From: Paramyrothecium sp. XJ0827
Lineage: Eukaryota > Ascomycota > Sordariomycetes > Hypocreales > Stachybotryaceae
Direction: 5' to 3'
DNA: 64,000 nt
Assembly: GCA_020881915.1 (NCBI GenBank)
Contig: JAJFPB010000006.1
Coordinates: 558,001 to 622,000, forward strand
Part shown: one piece after another, positions 13,393 through 24,867 of the stretch
Numbering within the stretch: the first letter of the stretch is position 1
Layout of the letters: each line of letters starts with the position of its first letter
The notes under the pieces: model-generated
Told to the model about the DNA's origin: nothing
The model's database searches: none
What the model saw: only the letters and a program-made list of their open reading frames with translations
Program-made: the position numbers and the translations under genes

Positions 13393-15279
13393 ATGCCGAA
13401 TTTTGATGCGCCGGCCATCCTTGGGCAGCCAATCTTTGGCGGCGAGTCACTTGTGCCAAAACTCGTCACCATTGGCATAGGCGCAGTATGTCTCTGCTGG
13501 GCGTGCGAGACCTCCCCTCTCTAACCCAGACATGTAGTTATCCACTTACGCAGCGCTCCGTGGCATCTATCTGCTTTACTTTCATCCGCTCTCCAAGTTT
13601 CCTGGTCCACGAATTGCGGCGCTATCTAACGTGTGGTACGCGTATCACTGGTAAGCGCTCTACAGGATTCCTCCTTAAGCATCACTAAGGCTTAATCCCT
13701 TCTCAGGCTCTCGGGAAGATGGCCATGGGCAGTAGAGGATGTTTTATCAAAATATGGCGATGTTGTACGCATTGCCCCTAATGAGCTTGTTTTCTTCACC
13801 CCACAGGCTTTTCAAGGTATGGACGAAGCCCTTCTCCTTGTTCTTCACCAATGCAGTATGCCATACCCTCATTGTAGATCACAGCATTAACAAAATATAG
13901 ATATCTACTCTCCTCAACACAAGAACATGGAGACTTTTGTGAAGACAGACTTCCAAAATCGCGGAAAAGACCTCGGAGGGATAGCATGGGAAGAAGATCC
14001 GGTCCGTCATCGTGAGGTAGCAAAAAAGCTGTCACCTGCATTTAGCTCTCGCAATATCCGGTCCATGGAACCTTCAGTTCAGAAGCATCTCAACTACTTC
14101 CTCTCTCGAATGAGGGAGCTAGGGGCAGACTCCAAGGGTATTGGACTCAACCAATGGACAAATTGGCTAGCAATGGATCTATCTGCGGATGTTTCGTGGA
14201 ATGAGGAGACACACTCCATGAGAGACAGTATGTTTATCGCCATCCACCGGCAAAGAACTGGCATACTGATCAATGGCTGGGAACCTTTAGTGAAGGATTC
14301 TGTCTACTTGGAAGTCTTACTGGGCTTCAATTCTTTCGCAACCGTTATGCAAGTGTTCAAGCGTTTCCCGCTTATTCAACCATTTCAGTACTTTTTTGTA
14401 CCCATCAGGAAGGTATCAAGTCTTGCACAGATTGAAAAGGCGACTACAGAGGGCGTGCTACGGCGCTTTGAGAGACGGGGCAGCTTGCCGCACACTGACT
14501 ATTTTGATTTCATCCTTCCAGACGACCAGCCGTTGCCCACAACCAAGCGTGAACGCTACCTCATCGGCTCGCTTGCTATACAAATGATGTTTGCCAATTT
14601 CAGTCCTATGGCGGACTGGTTCTACAGCTTGATTCTGCTCATTTTACATGAGCCCCAATGTTATAAGGAACTGGTTGCTGAGATCAGAGCCTTCATGGCC
14701 CCCGAAGACATGACAGCACAAGCACTAGCTACCCTTCCGTACCTACATGCATGCTTGGAAGAATCACTCCGCGTGGTTCCGACTAATAATACAGGTCTGC
14801 CTCGTTTCAGTCCGGGCGCAGTCATCGATGGGCATTTCGTGCCCAAAGGCGTGCGTAACAAACATTCTGCATAAATAAAGCGTAACTGAGACGAACATCT
14901 GCGACTAACTTCTGGCGAATAGATTCATGTTCAAACCAGTATCTTCACACTCAGTCGTAGTCCACGTTTCTTTCATGAGCCAAAGAAGTTTAGGCCACGA
15001 AGATGGCTTGCACCGGACCATCCTCTGTACGATATGGCATTTGCCGGCGATGATCTCAAAGGTTTCCATCCTTTCAGTCTAGGGCCTCGGGGTTGCATTG
15101 GTCGTGAGGTAGCCTGGTCACAAGGCAAATTCATTGTCGCCCAAATTTTATGGCACTTCGACATTGTAATGGTACCAGGTCAGGATTTTGATTTGGAGAG
15201 AGATTTGCTTCACTATGGCTTTCTCATGAAGCCGGAGTTGATGGTCCGCTTTGTTCCAGTAGTGAGAGACCAAGCGTGA
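13393..15279 (+). CDS. Cytochrome P450 monooxygenase (cluster A)
   Basis: Haem-thiolate monooxygenase, ER-anchored, likely oxidising the PKS product. Five exons in phase (13393-13485, 13538-13650, 13707-13816, 13901-14850, 14923-15279) encode 540 residues. An N-terminal hydrophobic segment precedes the proline-rich hinge ([10 protein letters not shown]). The K-helix EESLR, the PRRW segment and the haem loop [10 protein letters not shown] with its Cys ligand are intact. The last intron uses a GTGCGT donor, which gives the expected PKGIHVQTS reading. The I-helix is unusual: the usual A/G-G-x-D/E-T/S motif is replaced by a stretch reading [12 protein letters not shown], with no acid-threonine pair. 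The gene lies between the rhodopsin-domain protein and the MFS exporter, supporting a tailoring role; the substrate is unknown. Confidence 0.9.
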
Positions 15280-15467
15280 TGGGACTGATGAGTTAATGAG
15301 GTACAAACTGAATTGTCTCACAAATGCATCATTCCAACGTTGGGGACGTCTCTGTATAGATAACTAAGGTACAATCCACGTCTATTAAAACCCAATTTCA
15401 CCTTGATCTACATCGATGAAAGCAGTGCTTTCTGAGGCGTAAAGTCATTTCGCCGAAGCTGGCAAAT

Positions 15468-17254
15468 TCATGGAATAGCCTTTCCATCCCTATTGTCAGA
15501 TTGAGCGTTCTCTAGCCCATATTCCGTCACCAGTTCCGTTCGAAGATGAACATCGCGCTCAAAAAGACATAGGAGCAGGCTGAAAGCTGAAAATGCAATG
15601 GCTATCAGCTGAACTCGCTGGTATGCCAGTCGATACACGGCGCGAATCTCGTCTTGGTCTTCCTGTGGGAAACTCCGCACAAACTCAGCAGACGCGAACT
15701 CATAGGCTCCGCCACCCACGAGCGCCTTGGCTGCTACTGGGTTGGAGACGGCACCAGCGCGGACCAAGCCATCAACACGGTTGGCAAAGATGGCCGCGGG
15801 GATCGCAACCCCCCAGATACCCCCAAAGGTACGGATGAAGTTCCAACTACCAGTCGCAGCGGCCTGGTCCGCCTCGGATACAGGGGCTTGAAAAGCAGGC
15901 AATTGAGTGTTGAGCAAGATACCGCCACCGATTGGGCTTGTAAACATGTATCCAACCCATTCGGCTGTCGGCGAGTTCTCGTCAAGGCGAGCAAAGAGTC
16001 CCTGGCCCAACGTGAGCAACACAAAACCTATGAGGTGTAGCATTTTGAATTTTCCCCATTTCGTCAACGCGACAGCTGCTGCGGCCGCCGAAGGTATGCC
16101 AATCAAAGACGTCGGGATGAGGTTGATGCCGGCACGGGTGGATGAGGCTAAGGCAACAGCTTGAAAATAGACGGGAAGAAAGAACAGCCCCCAATACAAG
16201 ACAGCCGTGAATATAAACGTGTTTATCGCGATGATGATAGAAGTACGGTTGGCAAAAAGGCGAGGAGGCATTACCGGCTCTGCAGGAATGAGAGGGCTCT
16301 TTTCGTAAACGCCAAATAGAACGAACCCTACGAAGCCAACAAGAAGCGGAACCAATGTCTGCCATGACGACCATGCGTAACGTGTGCCAGCATAAGTCAA
16401 AGCAATAAGCATGGAGACAGAGCTTCCAATCAAGATGGTATTTCCTGCAAAGTCAATACTCAGGATGCGGCTCTTTACGGATGTGTCTCGACGATGTTTG
16501 ACGTTCAAGAACATGTACATGACTCCGAGCGAGACGAAGCCAATAGGCAAGTTGATGTAGAAAACCCAGCGCCAAGTGGTCCCGTCGGCTATGACTCCAC
16601 CAAAAAGCGGTCCGAGGGTCATTCCGATGCTGTATATGAGTAGTATGATGGCAATGTAGTTGCCACGATATCGCAGTGGAACGAGATCCGATACCACTGT
16701 GTCTACATTGCCAGATCAGTTTGAGACTTTGTGATCAAAGTGCCTGAAACCATACCATATGCCATTGCGATGCCCCCAGAGCCGATCCCCTGGACAGCAC
16801 GCCCTGCAACAAGACTGGGGCCGGATTTTGCACCACCACAGATTCCACTGCCTAGTATGAAGATGAGGATCACACCTAGAGTCGTCCACCTTCGTCCGTA
16901 AAGGTTGGCCAGTTGACCGAGCAATGGTTGGAAAGCGGCGCTGGCAAGGAAGAAGGAATTCATGAGCCATATCCAATTGTCTCCCAGGGGGATCTCAGCC
17001 AAGATGTGCGGCGAGGCTGTCACCAACACTGAGTGTTCCAGGGCAGCAAGAAGAAGCATAATACCAAGGCCAATTATGATTGCCCAAAAACGAAAACTGC
17101 GTCGTACGACCTCGAAATCGGACTCCGTCAGGTCAACTTGCCGCTCAGCTTGGCCTGCTGATTGCGGTGAGGTCGACAGATCGGTTTTGGTGGGCGAAGC
17201 ATTACCATCTTTGGCATCGGAGCGTCCGGATGACTCTATCTCTGCAGCAGCCAT
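15468..17254 (-). CDS. MFS transporter, 14-TM DHA2-type drug/metabolite exporter (cluster A)
   Basis: Plasma-membrane proton-antiport exporter family, probably exporting the cluster product or giving self-protection. Two exons (17254-16756 and 16702-15468) joined by a 53-base intron encode 577 residues. A charged, Ser-rich N-terminus of about 55 residues precedes about 14 hydrophobic segments. Visible family motifs are the loop 2-3 motif LANLYGRRW, RAVQGIGSGG, and VVSDLVPLRYRGNY directly across the exon junction, which confirms the splice. It is convergent with the P450 and divergent from the trans-ER, sharing a 422-base promoter region with it. Confidence 0.92.
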
Positions 17255-17676
17255 GGCGAGGAATTTCAGGCGAAAGCAGGCTGGAAGCGGCTGGTGATGT
17301 AGACAAGGTAGCGGGAAGTCATGGCTGCTCGATTCCCAGCCAAAGCCATGGCTTGATTTAGCCGATGCTAAGCCTCTTCAAGGCACCGAGGGGCACACAC
17401 AGCGGGCGCAAATGATCGAGACGATGGAAAGGAGGGGGGGGTGTTGGGGCGGGTTGCATTGCAGATTTGGGGGCGTGAGGTTGCATTCGGAGTCGGTGTT
17501 GCTGCTACGCTACGGTGAAACATGAGCATTGCCACCTGCCGATAGCTGAATGGTTGGTCTCGAGGATCTTCATCCATGCCTATTGGCAACTTCGGCACTG
17601 CGCACTACCATAAGGCGACACATTTTCAACCGTTTCGCGTAGAATCACGCTCCCATACGTCTGAGTTCGCGCAAAG
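17255..17676. promoter_or_regulatory. Divergent promoter between MFS exporter and trans-ER
   Basis: 422 bases separating two divergently transcribed cluster genes. It contains a G-rich run at about 17430-17440 and no convincing coding frame. Shared control of export and enoyl reduction is plausible from the layout; I identify no specific operator. Confidence 0.45.
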
Positions 17677-18756
17677 ATGGGTTCGCTGCAAAGGCTCTTC
17701 TCCTCGAGGGAAGCAATCATACAGGATGATACCGGTAAAGCCAAGGTCGCCAACATTCCCATGCCGGAGCTTGAAGCCGGCATTGTTCTTGTCAAGCCAG
17801 AGGCTGTAGCTTTGAACCCGAGCGACTACAAGATGGGGTCGGCATTTCCACTTCCCGGTGCCGTGATCGGGCAGGATATGGCTGGCACGGTTCTTGCGGT
17901 CGGGCCCAACACGGACACGGACCTCAAAGCAGGCGACCGCGTATGGGGTGGCTGTATGGGCTCTATTTCCGGCTATGCGAACAACGGTGCCTTCTCCAAC
18001 TATGTCTACGCTCCTTCGCTACTCGTGCGGCACCTCGCTCACGACATTGACATCGCAGAAGCTGCAACGGTAGCAACGGCTTTCGCTACCAGTGCACTAG
18101 CCTTCTGGACCGCCAAAGCTCTGAATCTGCTACCTTACACACCTGACGCACCCGCTGAGAAGCCGTTTCCAGTACTGGTATATGGTGGAAGCACTGCCAG
18201 TGGAACCATGGCCATTCAGATACTACGGCTGAGCGGCCTCGATCCAATCGCCACCTGCTCACCCCATAACTTTGATCTAGTCCGGTCGTATGGTGCAAGC
18301 GCCGCGTTTGATTATGCGGATCCTAACACAGTGACCGCCATAAAGGAGTACACAAAAGGCCGCTTGAAACACGTTCTAGATTGCATAGCAGATGAGCAGA
18401 GCGTCGAGACATGCTATGCTGCCATGGCACGAACGGGAGGCCGGTATGCGAGCTTGGAGGCAGTGCCGGAGGAGTTGCTCCTAAAGCGACGTGCCATCAA
18501 GACCAATTTTGTTTTTGGATATGAAATCATGGGCATCGAGGTCAAGCTGCCAGGTGCTTATGGCAGGCCCGCCGATATGGCGAGACGCGAAATGGGCGCT
18601 TGGGCCTTTGAGATGTTTGAACGGCTGTTTAATGCGCGGAAGATTCGTTCTCACCCTGTGAAGCGTTTGGAAGGCGGGCTGCAAGGGATAGTAGCGGGCT
18701 TATCAGTGCTCAAGTCTGGTTCTGTCAGTGGAAAGAAACTTGTAGCTATACTTTAA
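17677..18756 (+). CDS. Trans-acting enoyl reductase (LovC-type, zinc-free MDR)
   Basis: NADPH-dependent medium-chain reductase that supplies enoyl reduction in trans to ER-deficient PKS or PKS-NRPS enzymes. It is one intron-less frame of 359 residues, the usual size of the family. Features are the N-terminal GroES-like fold (NPSDYKMG, VIGQDMAGTVLAVG, GDRVWGG), the Rossmann nucleotide site VLVYGGSTASG at about 166-176, the DCIAD strand, and the C-terminal VSGKKLVAIL ending typical of LovC-like proteins. Zinc ligands of the alcohol dehydrogenases are absent. The large PKS at 1-8308 lacks an active ER, so the two very probably work together. Confidence 0.93.
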   Translation: MGSLQRLFSSREAIIQDDTGKAKVANIPMPELEAGIVLVKPEAVALNPSDYKMGSAFPLPGAVIGQDMAGTVLAVGPNTDTDLKAGDRVWGGCMGSISGYANNGAFSNYVYAPSLLVRHLAHDIDIAEAATVATAFATSALAFWTAKALNLLPYTPDAPAEKPFPVLVYGGSTASGTMAIQILRLSGLDPIATCSPHNFDLVRSYGASAAFDYADPNTVTAIKEYTKGRLKHVLDCIADEQSVETCYAAMARTGGRYASLEAVPEELLLKRRAIKTNFVFGYEIMGIEVKLPGAYGRPADMARREMGAWAFEMFERLFNARKIRSHPVKRLEGGLQGIVAGLSVLKSGSVSGKKLVAIL

Positions 18757-20030
18757 GAATCACGCTGATCATGGAGATTTCTTCCCCTTTCCTACGGATG
18801 ACCCTGACCCAGCATGGCACAGTCACCCCAAATACGCTGGGTTTATCGGACGGCGGTGGCATGTGGTAGGTCTATACCCAGCACTTATTTGGAGTAGCAT
18901 TGTTCCGGACAGGCAGAGCCCCATCTGTGCTGGATAACAGGGAGCAGGCAGAGTCGGTCTCAAAGAAAACAGGGGGTCGGTCAAGACCATAAATCATCAA
19001 TGACTAGATCTATCTGCATGTTGCAGAACATCACGAACAGAATAATCATAAAGAAGGTACATATCGCGCTGACTCTAGACCTTCCTATGGAAGCGAGTAT
19101 GTGATCTCCTCTCGCAGAAGTTCTAGTTAAGTAGTGAGATTTGACACCTACCTAGTGTGTAATCATTCGATCGTAAGAAAAGCTTGAACTTAAGGAAAGA
19201 AGATACAAATTCCGTACCTATCATTCTAATGGGAAGCTGATCTCCCTTCTGTATATTTAATATAATTAAGAAATCTTTAGGCTAGTCCTCATTAGAGCTG
19301 CAGGTTAGCTAAAGCAAGATGCGTTTCTTGTCCACCCAACTACAGTAGCTAGTGCAAGACTAGGAAACTGTTTACTCTCTCGGCCGCTCTTCAAAGCAGT
19401 ATGTTATTAATAGTAGAGGTCTTTAATCGTCACAGCTCCTCTAGCACGTATGATAACTATTGTATATTAGTAAAGCCCTCCTAGGTACTGAGGATAGCAG
19501 ACCTGTCATTGCTACTGTTGCTGAGGTCACGTGCCTCATCTCGTTATCAGTTTGACTGCCACAGCGGCTTACACGGCCTCCAGACAACATATGTTGAACC
19601 GCAGGAGATATTTTGTTCGTAACATTCTGTTCTTCTGCCCCACTCGGCTTTCCGAGGAACATTTTCTTTACTTCAGGTGTGTTAAATACATCCGAGGCTT
19701 GTTACTGACTTTTGAGCTGCTTTGTGCTAATTTGACATGTTAATCCAGCATTTCGCCTTCGGTTTCACGGTATGGATGTCGCCCCCCCCGACGGTGAGAA
19801 TATCGGTCATACACTCTATGGCTGGTAACGAAAACAAACAGAACGAGATAGTCACATAGATGGCAGCCGCTCCGAATAAATGGAAGATAACATAAGCTGT
19901 AAGCTGTAATTACTGATTGAGATCAAGGTTAACGTGGTGGGGCATCTTCTTCGATTCGAATACCATCTGGTTAACGATAAACCTCCCTCTCAAATTCACT
20001 ATTAAACATCTCCCCATACAAAAAGCTCGC
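18757..20030. other. AT-rich gene-free region
   Basis: About 1.27 kb, richer in A+T than the flanking genes, especially around 19100-19420, with many TA steps. Only short frames; no domain, tRNA or clear repeat seen. It marks a possible edge of the core PKS cluster, since the next gene is a secreted esterase. Confidence 0.5.
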
Positions 20031-21832
20031 CTAGAACTTAAGATTGCCAATGTTGCCAGCCAACCAATTGAAGCTATCCGACCTGAAATCGTCGTTGATC
20101 AACTCTGAGCGCTGAGCAAACACATTTGCCAGCTTGTGATTATCCGCCCACCGAGGCCAATTGGGAAAGCCCGTCGTCCCATCGCCATTTGGATCCAGCG
20201 AGTGCACAAAATTTATAAAGTATGACCTCATGCTCTGTGCCGCATAATTGTCCTTGATGCCGTAGAAGACCTGCAAGAGGTCCGACCCGTGGAACGTTCC
20301 CAGGATTGGGGTGCCTTCATTCTGAGACATGAGGTACGACCACGAGGGGATCTCGGCATTGATTCCGGCTGTCGTTACCAGAAAAAGACGGCGGGATAGG
20401 GTGAAAACAAGGTCGCCGAGAATTGCTGCGCGTCGCTTGAATCCAGGAAAGATTTCGTTGAGTATACCGCTGCCAAATGGGCTACCTGCAATCACCGCCG
20501 AAATTCCCTCGCCATATGTGCTAATCAGAGCCTTGAGTCTAGCAGTAGTTATATCTGCAAAGTAATACTGCTTCAGATAGTTTGCCAGTCTGTCTGATGT
20601 GACTAAATCTGACTGGAACAGCGCGAAGAGGGTGCCCTCGTCCTCCATGTTGCCTACAATCATAGGAACGGCAGCATACTTGCCGCTGAGGACAAGCTCA
20701 TCTGGGGATGCAGTCAGTGTGCGACCGTCTGGCCGCGGCAGGTACGAAAGTGCTAAGGAGTTGTAGGAGAGTAGATGTGGAACCGAATTTGCTGCGTTTA
20801 GGAAGTCGTTATAGCTGAGCTTCCGGAGACAATCCAGCGTGTTGGCGGCACTGGAGCATCCACCCGCCTTGACAACTTGATCATAGACGGCTTGTCCTCT
20901 TGCCGAGTCCAAGGGCTTTGTAGGGATAATGCTACCGGAGCTCATGATTGCCCCACGAAACAGAGGTTTTCCCTTGTAATGGTGATCACCATCAAAGAGA
21001 GCCATCTGGGCAAAGACAGAGATTGACCCAGCGGATTCACCCCAAATTGAGACTTTATCAGGGTCACCGCCAAATGCGGCAATATTATCCGCGACCCATT
21101 CTAGGCCCATACGCTGGTCCAGAAGTCCAGCATTGCCCGAACCATCAGCTTGTATTTCCTTTCCAGGCATAAAGCCGAAGCCGGCGACGCGGTAGTTGAC
21201 AGCGACGAAGACAAAAGGCTTGCCGATCTCAACGCCGTAGTTAACGAGGCCTGTTCCATCATACATGGATGACCAGCCGAGCTATAGATGAGGTTATTTA
21301 GCATGAGAAAGACCTTTATGGTTACGAATCAAGAATGAAATTATACCTCGAAACCACCGCCAAAGATCCAATACAGGACTGGCAACTTCGCATTGGCTTT
21401 GGTGCCTTCAGGTCGGGCGACCGTGATTGTCAGACAATCTTCGCTCTGCCCCGTCACGTTTTGAACGAATGGCAGATTAGCAATGGTACCCAGGACATCG
21501 AACAAGAAGTCCTTGCTTTCCGTTGACGAAACAAATTGAGGGCAGGCGCCGGCAGGTCCTGTGCCATCAAACGTGCCGAGTGACCGAGTCAAGCGCTTCG
21601 GGGGTCTCATCCGCAGCGGTCCAGTAGGAGGTTCTGCGTAAGGGATACCTCCGAAGCTTTCAACTTTGTTCATGATATTGCCAAGCACAGTTGCAGCTGG
21701 AGAAGGTATCACCACTGTAGCAGTCCTTACCGCACGCTCCTCCAAGGGTGGCGCAGGTGCTCCGAGGACGCCAGCGTAGGCATGAAGGCACAAGGTTACG
21801 AAGTATGAGAACTTCATATTGGGAGCTAGCAA
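20031..21832 (-). CDS. Secreted type-B carboxylesterase/lipase
   Basis: Alpha/beta-hydrolase that would cleave esters outside the cell. Two exons (21832-21347 and 21281-20031) with a 65-base intron encode 578 residues. A start five codons downstream (ATG at 21817) gives a better signal peptide (MKFSYFVTLCLHAYAGVLGA), so it may be the true start. Motifs are the GGIPYAEPPTGPLR entry segment, the SEDCL block, the GGGF oxyanion loop, the nucleophile elbow GESAGS near residue 243, EDEGTLF carrying the acidic residue, and GTFHGSDLLQVFYG carrying the histidine. All catalytic residues are present. It could be a general extracellular esterase or a cluster-associated hydrolase; the secretion signal makes intracellular tailoring less likely. 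Confidence 0.9.
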
Positions 21833-22838
21833 TTATGATAAAGCCAAGGAAGGATCAATCCTGTCAGAATGACTGCCATGCAATTGGCGTCAAGAACAGC
21901 GCGCTGGGTTGGCCAGACATGTTGTGTTTTTGACGCCCTTATATAAAGGCAAGGCTTGGAGTGCGAGGGGGAACTACTACGTAGTATCATGCTAACACAG
22001 TGAAAGAATGAGTGCTTGTGATCCAGTGCAGTCTATGCGGGACTGTGATCCAAGACAGGTCAAAGTCCGGGGTACTTGACTAGGCGTGAAAGGTCATGCA
22101 TAAGCCCTCTGGATATTGACCTCGGCAGCCTCAATCTGGGGAAACAAAAAGCTTACACGAGCACGTGAGAGTAGTTACTTGAGAGGCATATTGGTCCCGA
22201 CATCCAAGAAGCTTCAGCTGCTGCAGACTCCCGAAGGCTGGTCAAGTGGGCCGCGAGCAGCTGGGGAAAGCAGATCGCGGGGTAAAGGCTGATCCAGTCG
22301 AGGTAACTGACGAGTTAAAAACCCTCACGTACTCGTATCCATGCAGTGTGCCAATCACTGGAAGAACTAAACCCGCCCGGGCCAGTTGCAAGCCAGTTCA
22401 TGCACGAGCTGTCATGTGGTCGACGTCGACCACGAGGTGAGAAGCCTGGAGCTTCAATGTAAGGGCGATCTCATAGGCGGAATTTGTCCGGAGGGGCTCG
22501 ATTATTACCCCTCCCGGTGCTTGCATCCTACGTGCAATCCTTTGCCTATTTGATTTCCTACTCTGTAGCTTGTGCCCTGAATGCCATTGAGAATGGCGGT
22601 CGAGGCACCTGCACGTTTTGGTAGATCCAATATTGTCGTTCTTCCGCTGGCCCGGCAAGCTCGGTTGCCAGTCCATTATGATTGTTGCCATGCTGCTTGG
22701 CATGTGAAGATACAGCGTTATAGAAGAGTTGCTCATTGGCTTGGTAAATACGATCCGAAAGCATAAGCGGTACATTGATCTCACTCCCAAGTACTATCCT
22801 GCATACAACCCGCAGGCATCCACTCCCGCTTATCTGTG
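21833..22838. promoter_or_regulatory. Divergent intergenic region, esterase and bZIP gene
   Basis: About 1 kb between the minus-strand esterase and the plus-strand bZIP gene. Apart from the TATA box near 21940 nothing specific is recognised; open frames here are short and lack domains. Confidence 0.45.
21940..21946 (-). promoter_or_regulatory. TATA box of the carboxylesterase gene
   Basis: A TATATA element lies about 110 bases upstream of the esterase start codon on the minus strand, a usual distance for a fungal core promoter. Confidence 0.5.
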
Positions 22839-23972
22839 ATGTCTGAGTTGCCAGCCGAGTCTTCGGCCAAACGCAAGAGAATCCGCAATGAATCCCAACT
22901 TCACCAGAAAAGGCTGGCCGACAGGATCAAACACAAGCAAAACCGACAAGAAAATAAAATAAGATTGGAGTGCATCGAAAGAGACTTAGTCGAGATCAAA
23001 GCCAGTCTTCAAAATCTCACCCTTCTTCTGCAGCCACTGGCAGCATCCGGAACGGCACCAACCGCCGGCCCACCCTCTAGTTATCGAGATATGGTTGGCT
23101 CCTGGTCCACTAGCCCGGCTTTCGAGAGTTCCCCCGATTGTGCTGCACCTTTGCACTCATCATGGCGTCCACCAATGCATACGGGATTGTATACTAATCC
23201 TGAACTACCATCAAACCTTTGGCCAAAAATGGACATCTTCCCAGCCAATGAAAGTTGGCCGCCAGCCCCAGCGCACACTGCAACGATGTTGATCAACTGC
23301 CGATGTGGGCTCCAACATCTCGACCGATTTGACAGTCTCGAGCAATGCAATGTTACCGTGGTCTATCAGCGTCAAATCACAATATCGAAAACATTGAGCG
23401 GCGCAGATCCCCTGCCCCGGAACCCCTCTTTGCCGTCAATGATGTTGCACACCACCGACGAGAATCTTGTCACGTTTCTCATCACGGGCTTCCTTCAACA
23501 GTATAAGAACAAAAGCATTGAGCAACTCTTCGGAAGCTACATGTTGGGATACAGGTACATGAGAGTAGGTCCAACTTCGATGACCTTTCGTGTTCACGAG
23601 GACTGATTATACCTGTAGTGGCAGATGAACCCATCTGAAGAAACCCTAGCAGATGTTCCCGCTTGGATACTCCCAACAGAGGCCCAGAAGAAATATCCGC
23701 ATCCTGTGGTGATTGACTTTCTTCCCTGGCCGTCTTTAAGAAACTACCTTTGCGTAAATGGCATCAAAGACCCGAGGCATTCCGTCAAATTTTATTTTGA
23801 TTCGACCACTCTTGTTTGGCCTGCCGGTAAATCACTTTTCATGCAAGACCAATCAGGTCAAGTTGCCGTTGGACCGGACGTCGAATCGGTGATATGGAAC
23901 CTTGAAAATTGGAAAATAGGACCGCCATTCTCGGATGCATTCCCAGAACTGATGCAATTCATACATCCGTAA
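22839..23972 (+). CDS. bZIP-like transcription factor with DUF3425 domain
   Basis: Putative nuclear DNA-binding regulator. Two exons (22839-23564 and 23619-23972), intron 54 bases with GTAGGT donor, encode 359 residues. The N-terminus (about 10-65) is a Lys/Arg-rich basic region with the bZIP spacing N-x7-R, followed by hydrophobic heptads. The basic region is somewhat degenerate: the usual N-x2-A is absent. The C-terminal half matches the DUF3425 pattern of fungal bZIP proteins, with RWQMNPSEET, a proline-tryptophan block WILPTEAQ, PHPVVIDFLPWPSLR and a final WNLENWKIGPPF segment. It lies beside a secreted oxidase and may regulate that oxidase and the reductase rather than the PKS. The intron is needed to reach the RWQ motif. 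Confidence 0.82.
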
Positions 23973-24867
23973 GCGAGTCTAGGATAGCGAGCCCCGACCT
24001 AGAATTTACATGTATCCACGTGCCTACATGACTTTGCTGTTCCGGTGTAACCGTTTCACACAATTCTCGTACATGCAAACAATGCTGCTGCTTCTCGCGT
24101 CGTCTGTAGGATTAGTGTGTATAGATGACGGAGGGCACATTTCAGTTATTAAGATGCAATACACTGGGATTGAAGCTGTGTTCAGAGTAAGAAACATTTC
24201 ATCATGAGCGAAGCAATGTGATCGGTATGACACGCATTAAACAGGACTTCAGTCAACTCTGTATCGCCGCCGGTGAAGTGCACGCCAAAGTTCTGCGATT
24301 CTGGATTTACAAGCTCAGAGTAACCAAATTGGTAGCAGACATAGACTAATGGGGTTGACTTCGCCTACCTATGCACAAGAGTACTAATTCCACCGGAGCC
24401 CTGCACCGCGTCAGGGGTGCATAATTGGTCTGCTGATGATCCTAATCACGGCAAATCCAGATTTGGAATCAGATGCTCGGGTTTGCTTCCGATCTGAGTT
24501 AAGATCTTCGGCCAAGTCAATGGTCGATGTCGACCCAATCTTTCCATCGATATTCATTGCTCTTACAGGATGCATGTTCGACTTGATGACAGCCAGCCAC
24601 TGGGAACTAGTCATTGCAGACGCCCGGCACCCACCTGTCAGATCCTAGTGTAATTGCGGAAAGTGCTGGGGTTATCCAGACCTGGCAGCCAAAATGACCA
24701 GGGTTTCAACAGATAACGCTATTCAAAGAAGGGGCGCAATCAGAGTCATTTAAAGCGCGCTCGATTGCTGCTCACGGAAGGATTTTGTCTCCATTTTTCC
24801 AGGGTCAAGCTTCGATCTACAGCACTCGCGCGAAGTACAATCAGGGCCTCCTGTAGCAGTGCCTCCA
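23973..24867. other. Gene-free spacer
   Basis: About 900 bases between the bZIP gene and the FAD oxidase, with only short domain-less frames. It holds the oxidase promoter; no element is recognised. Confidence 0.5.
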
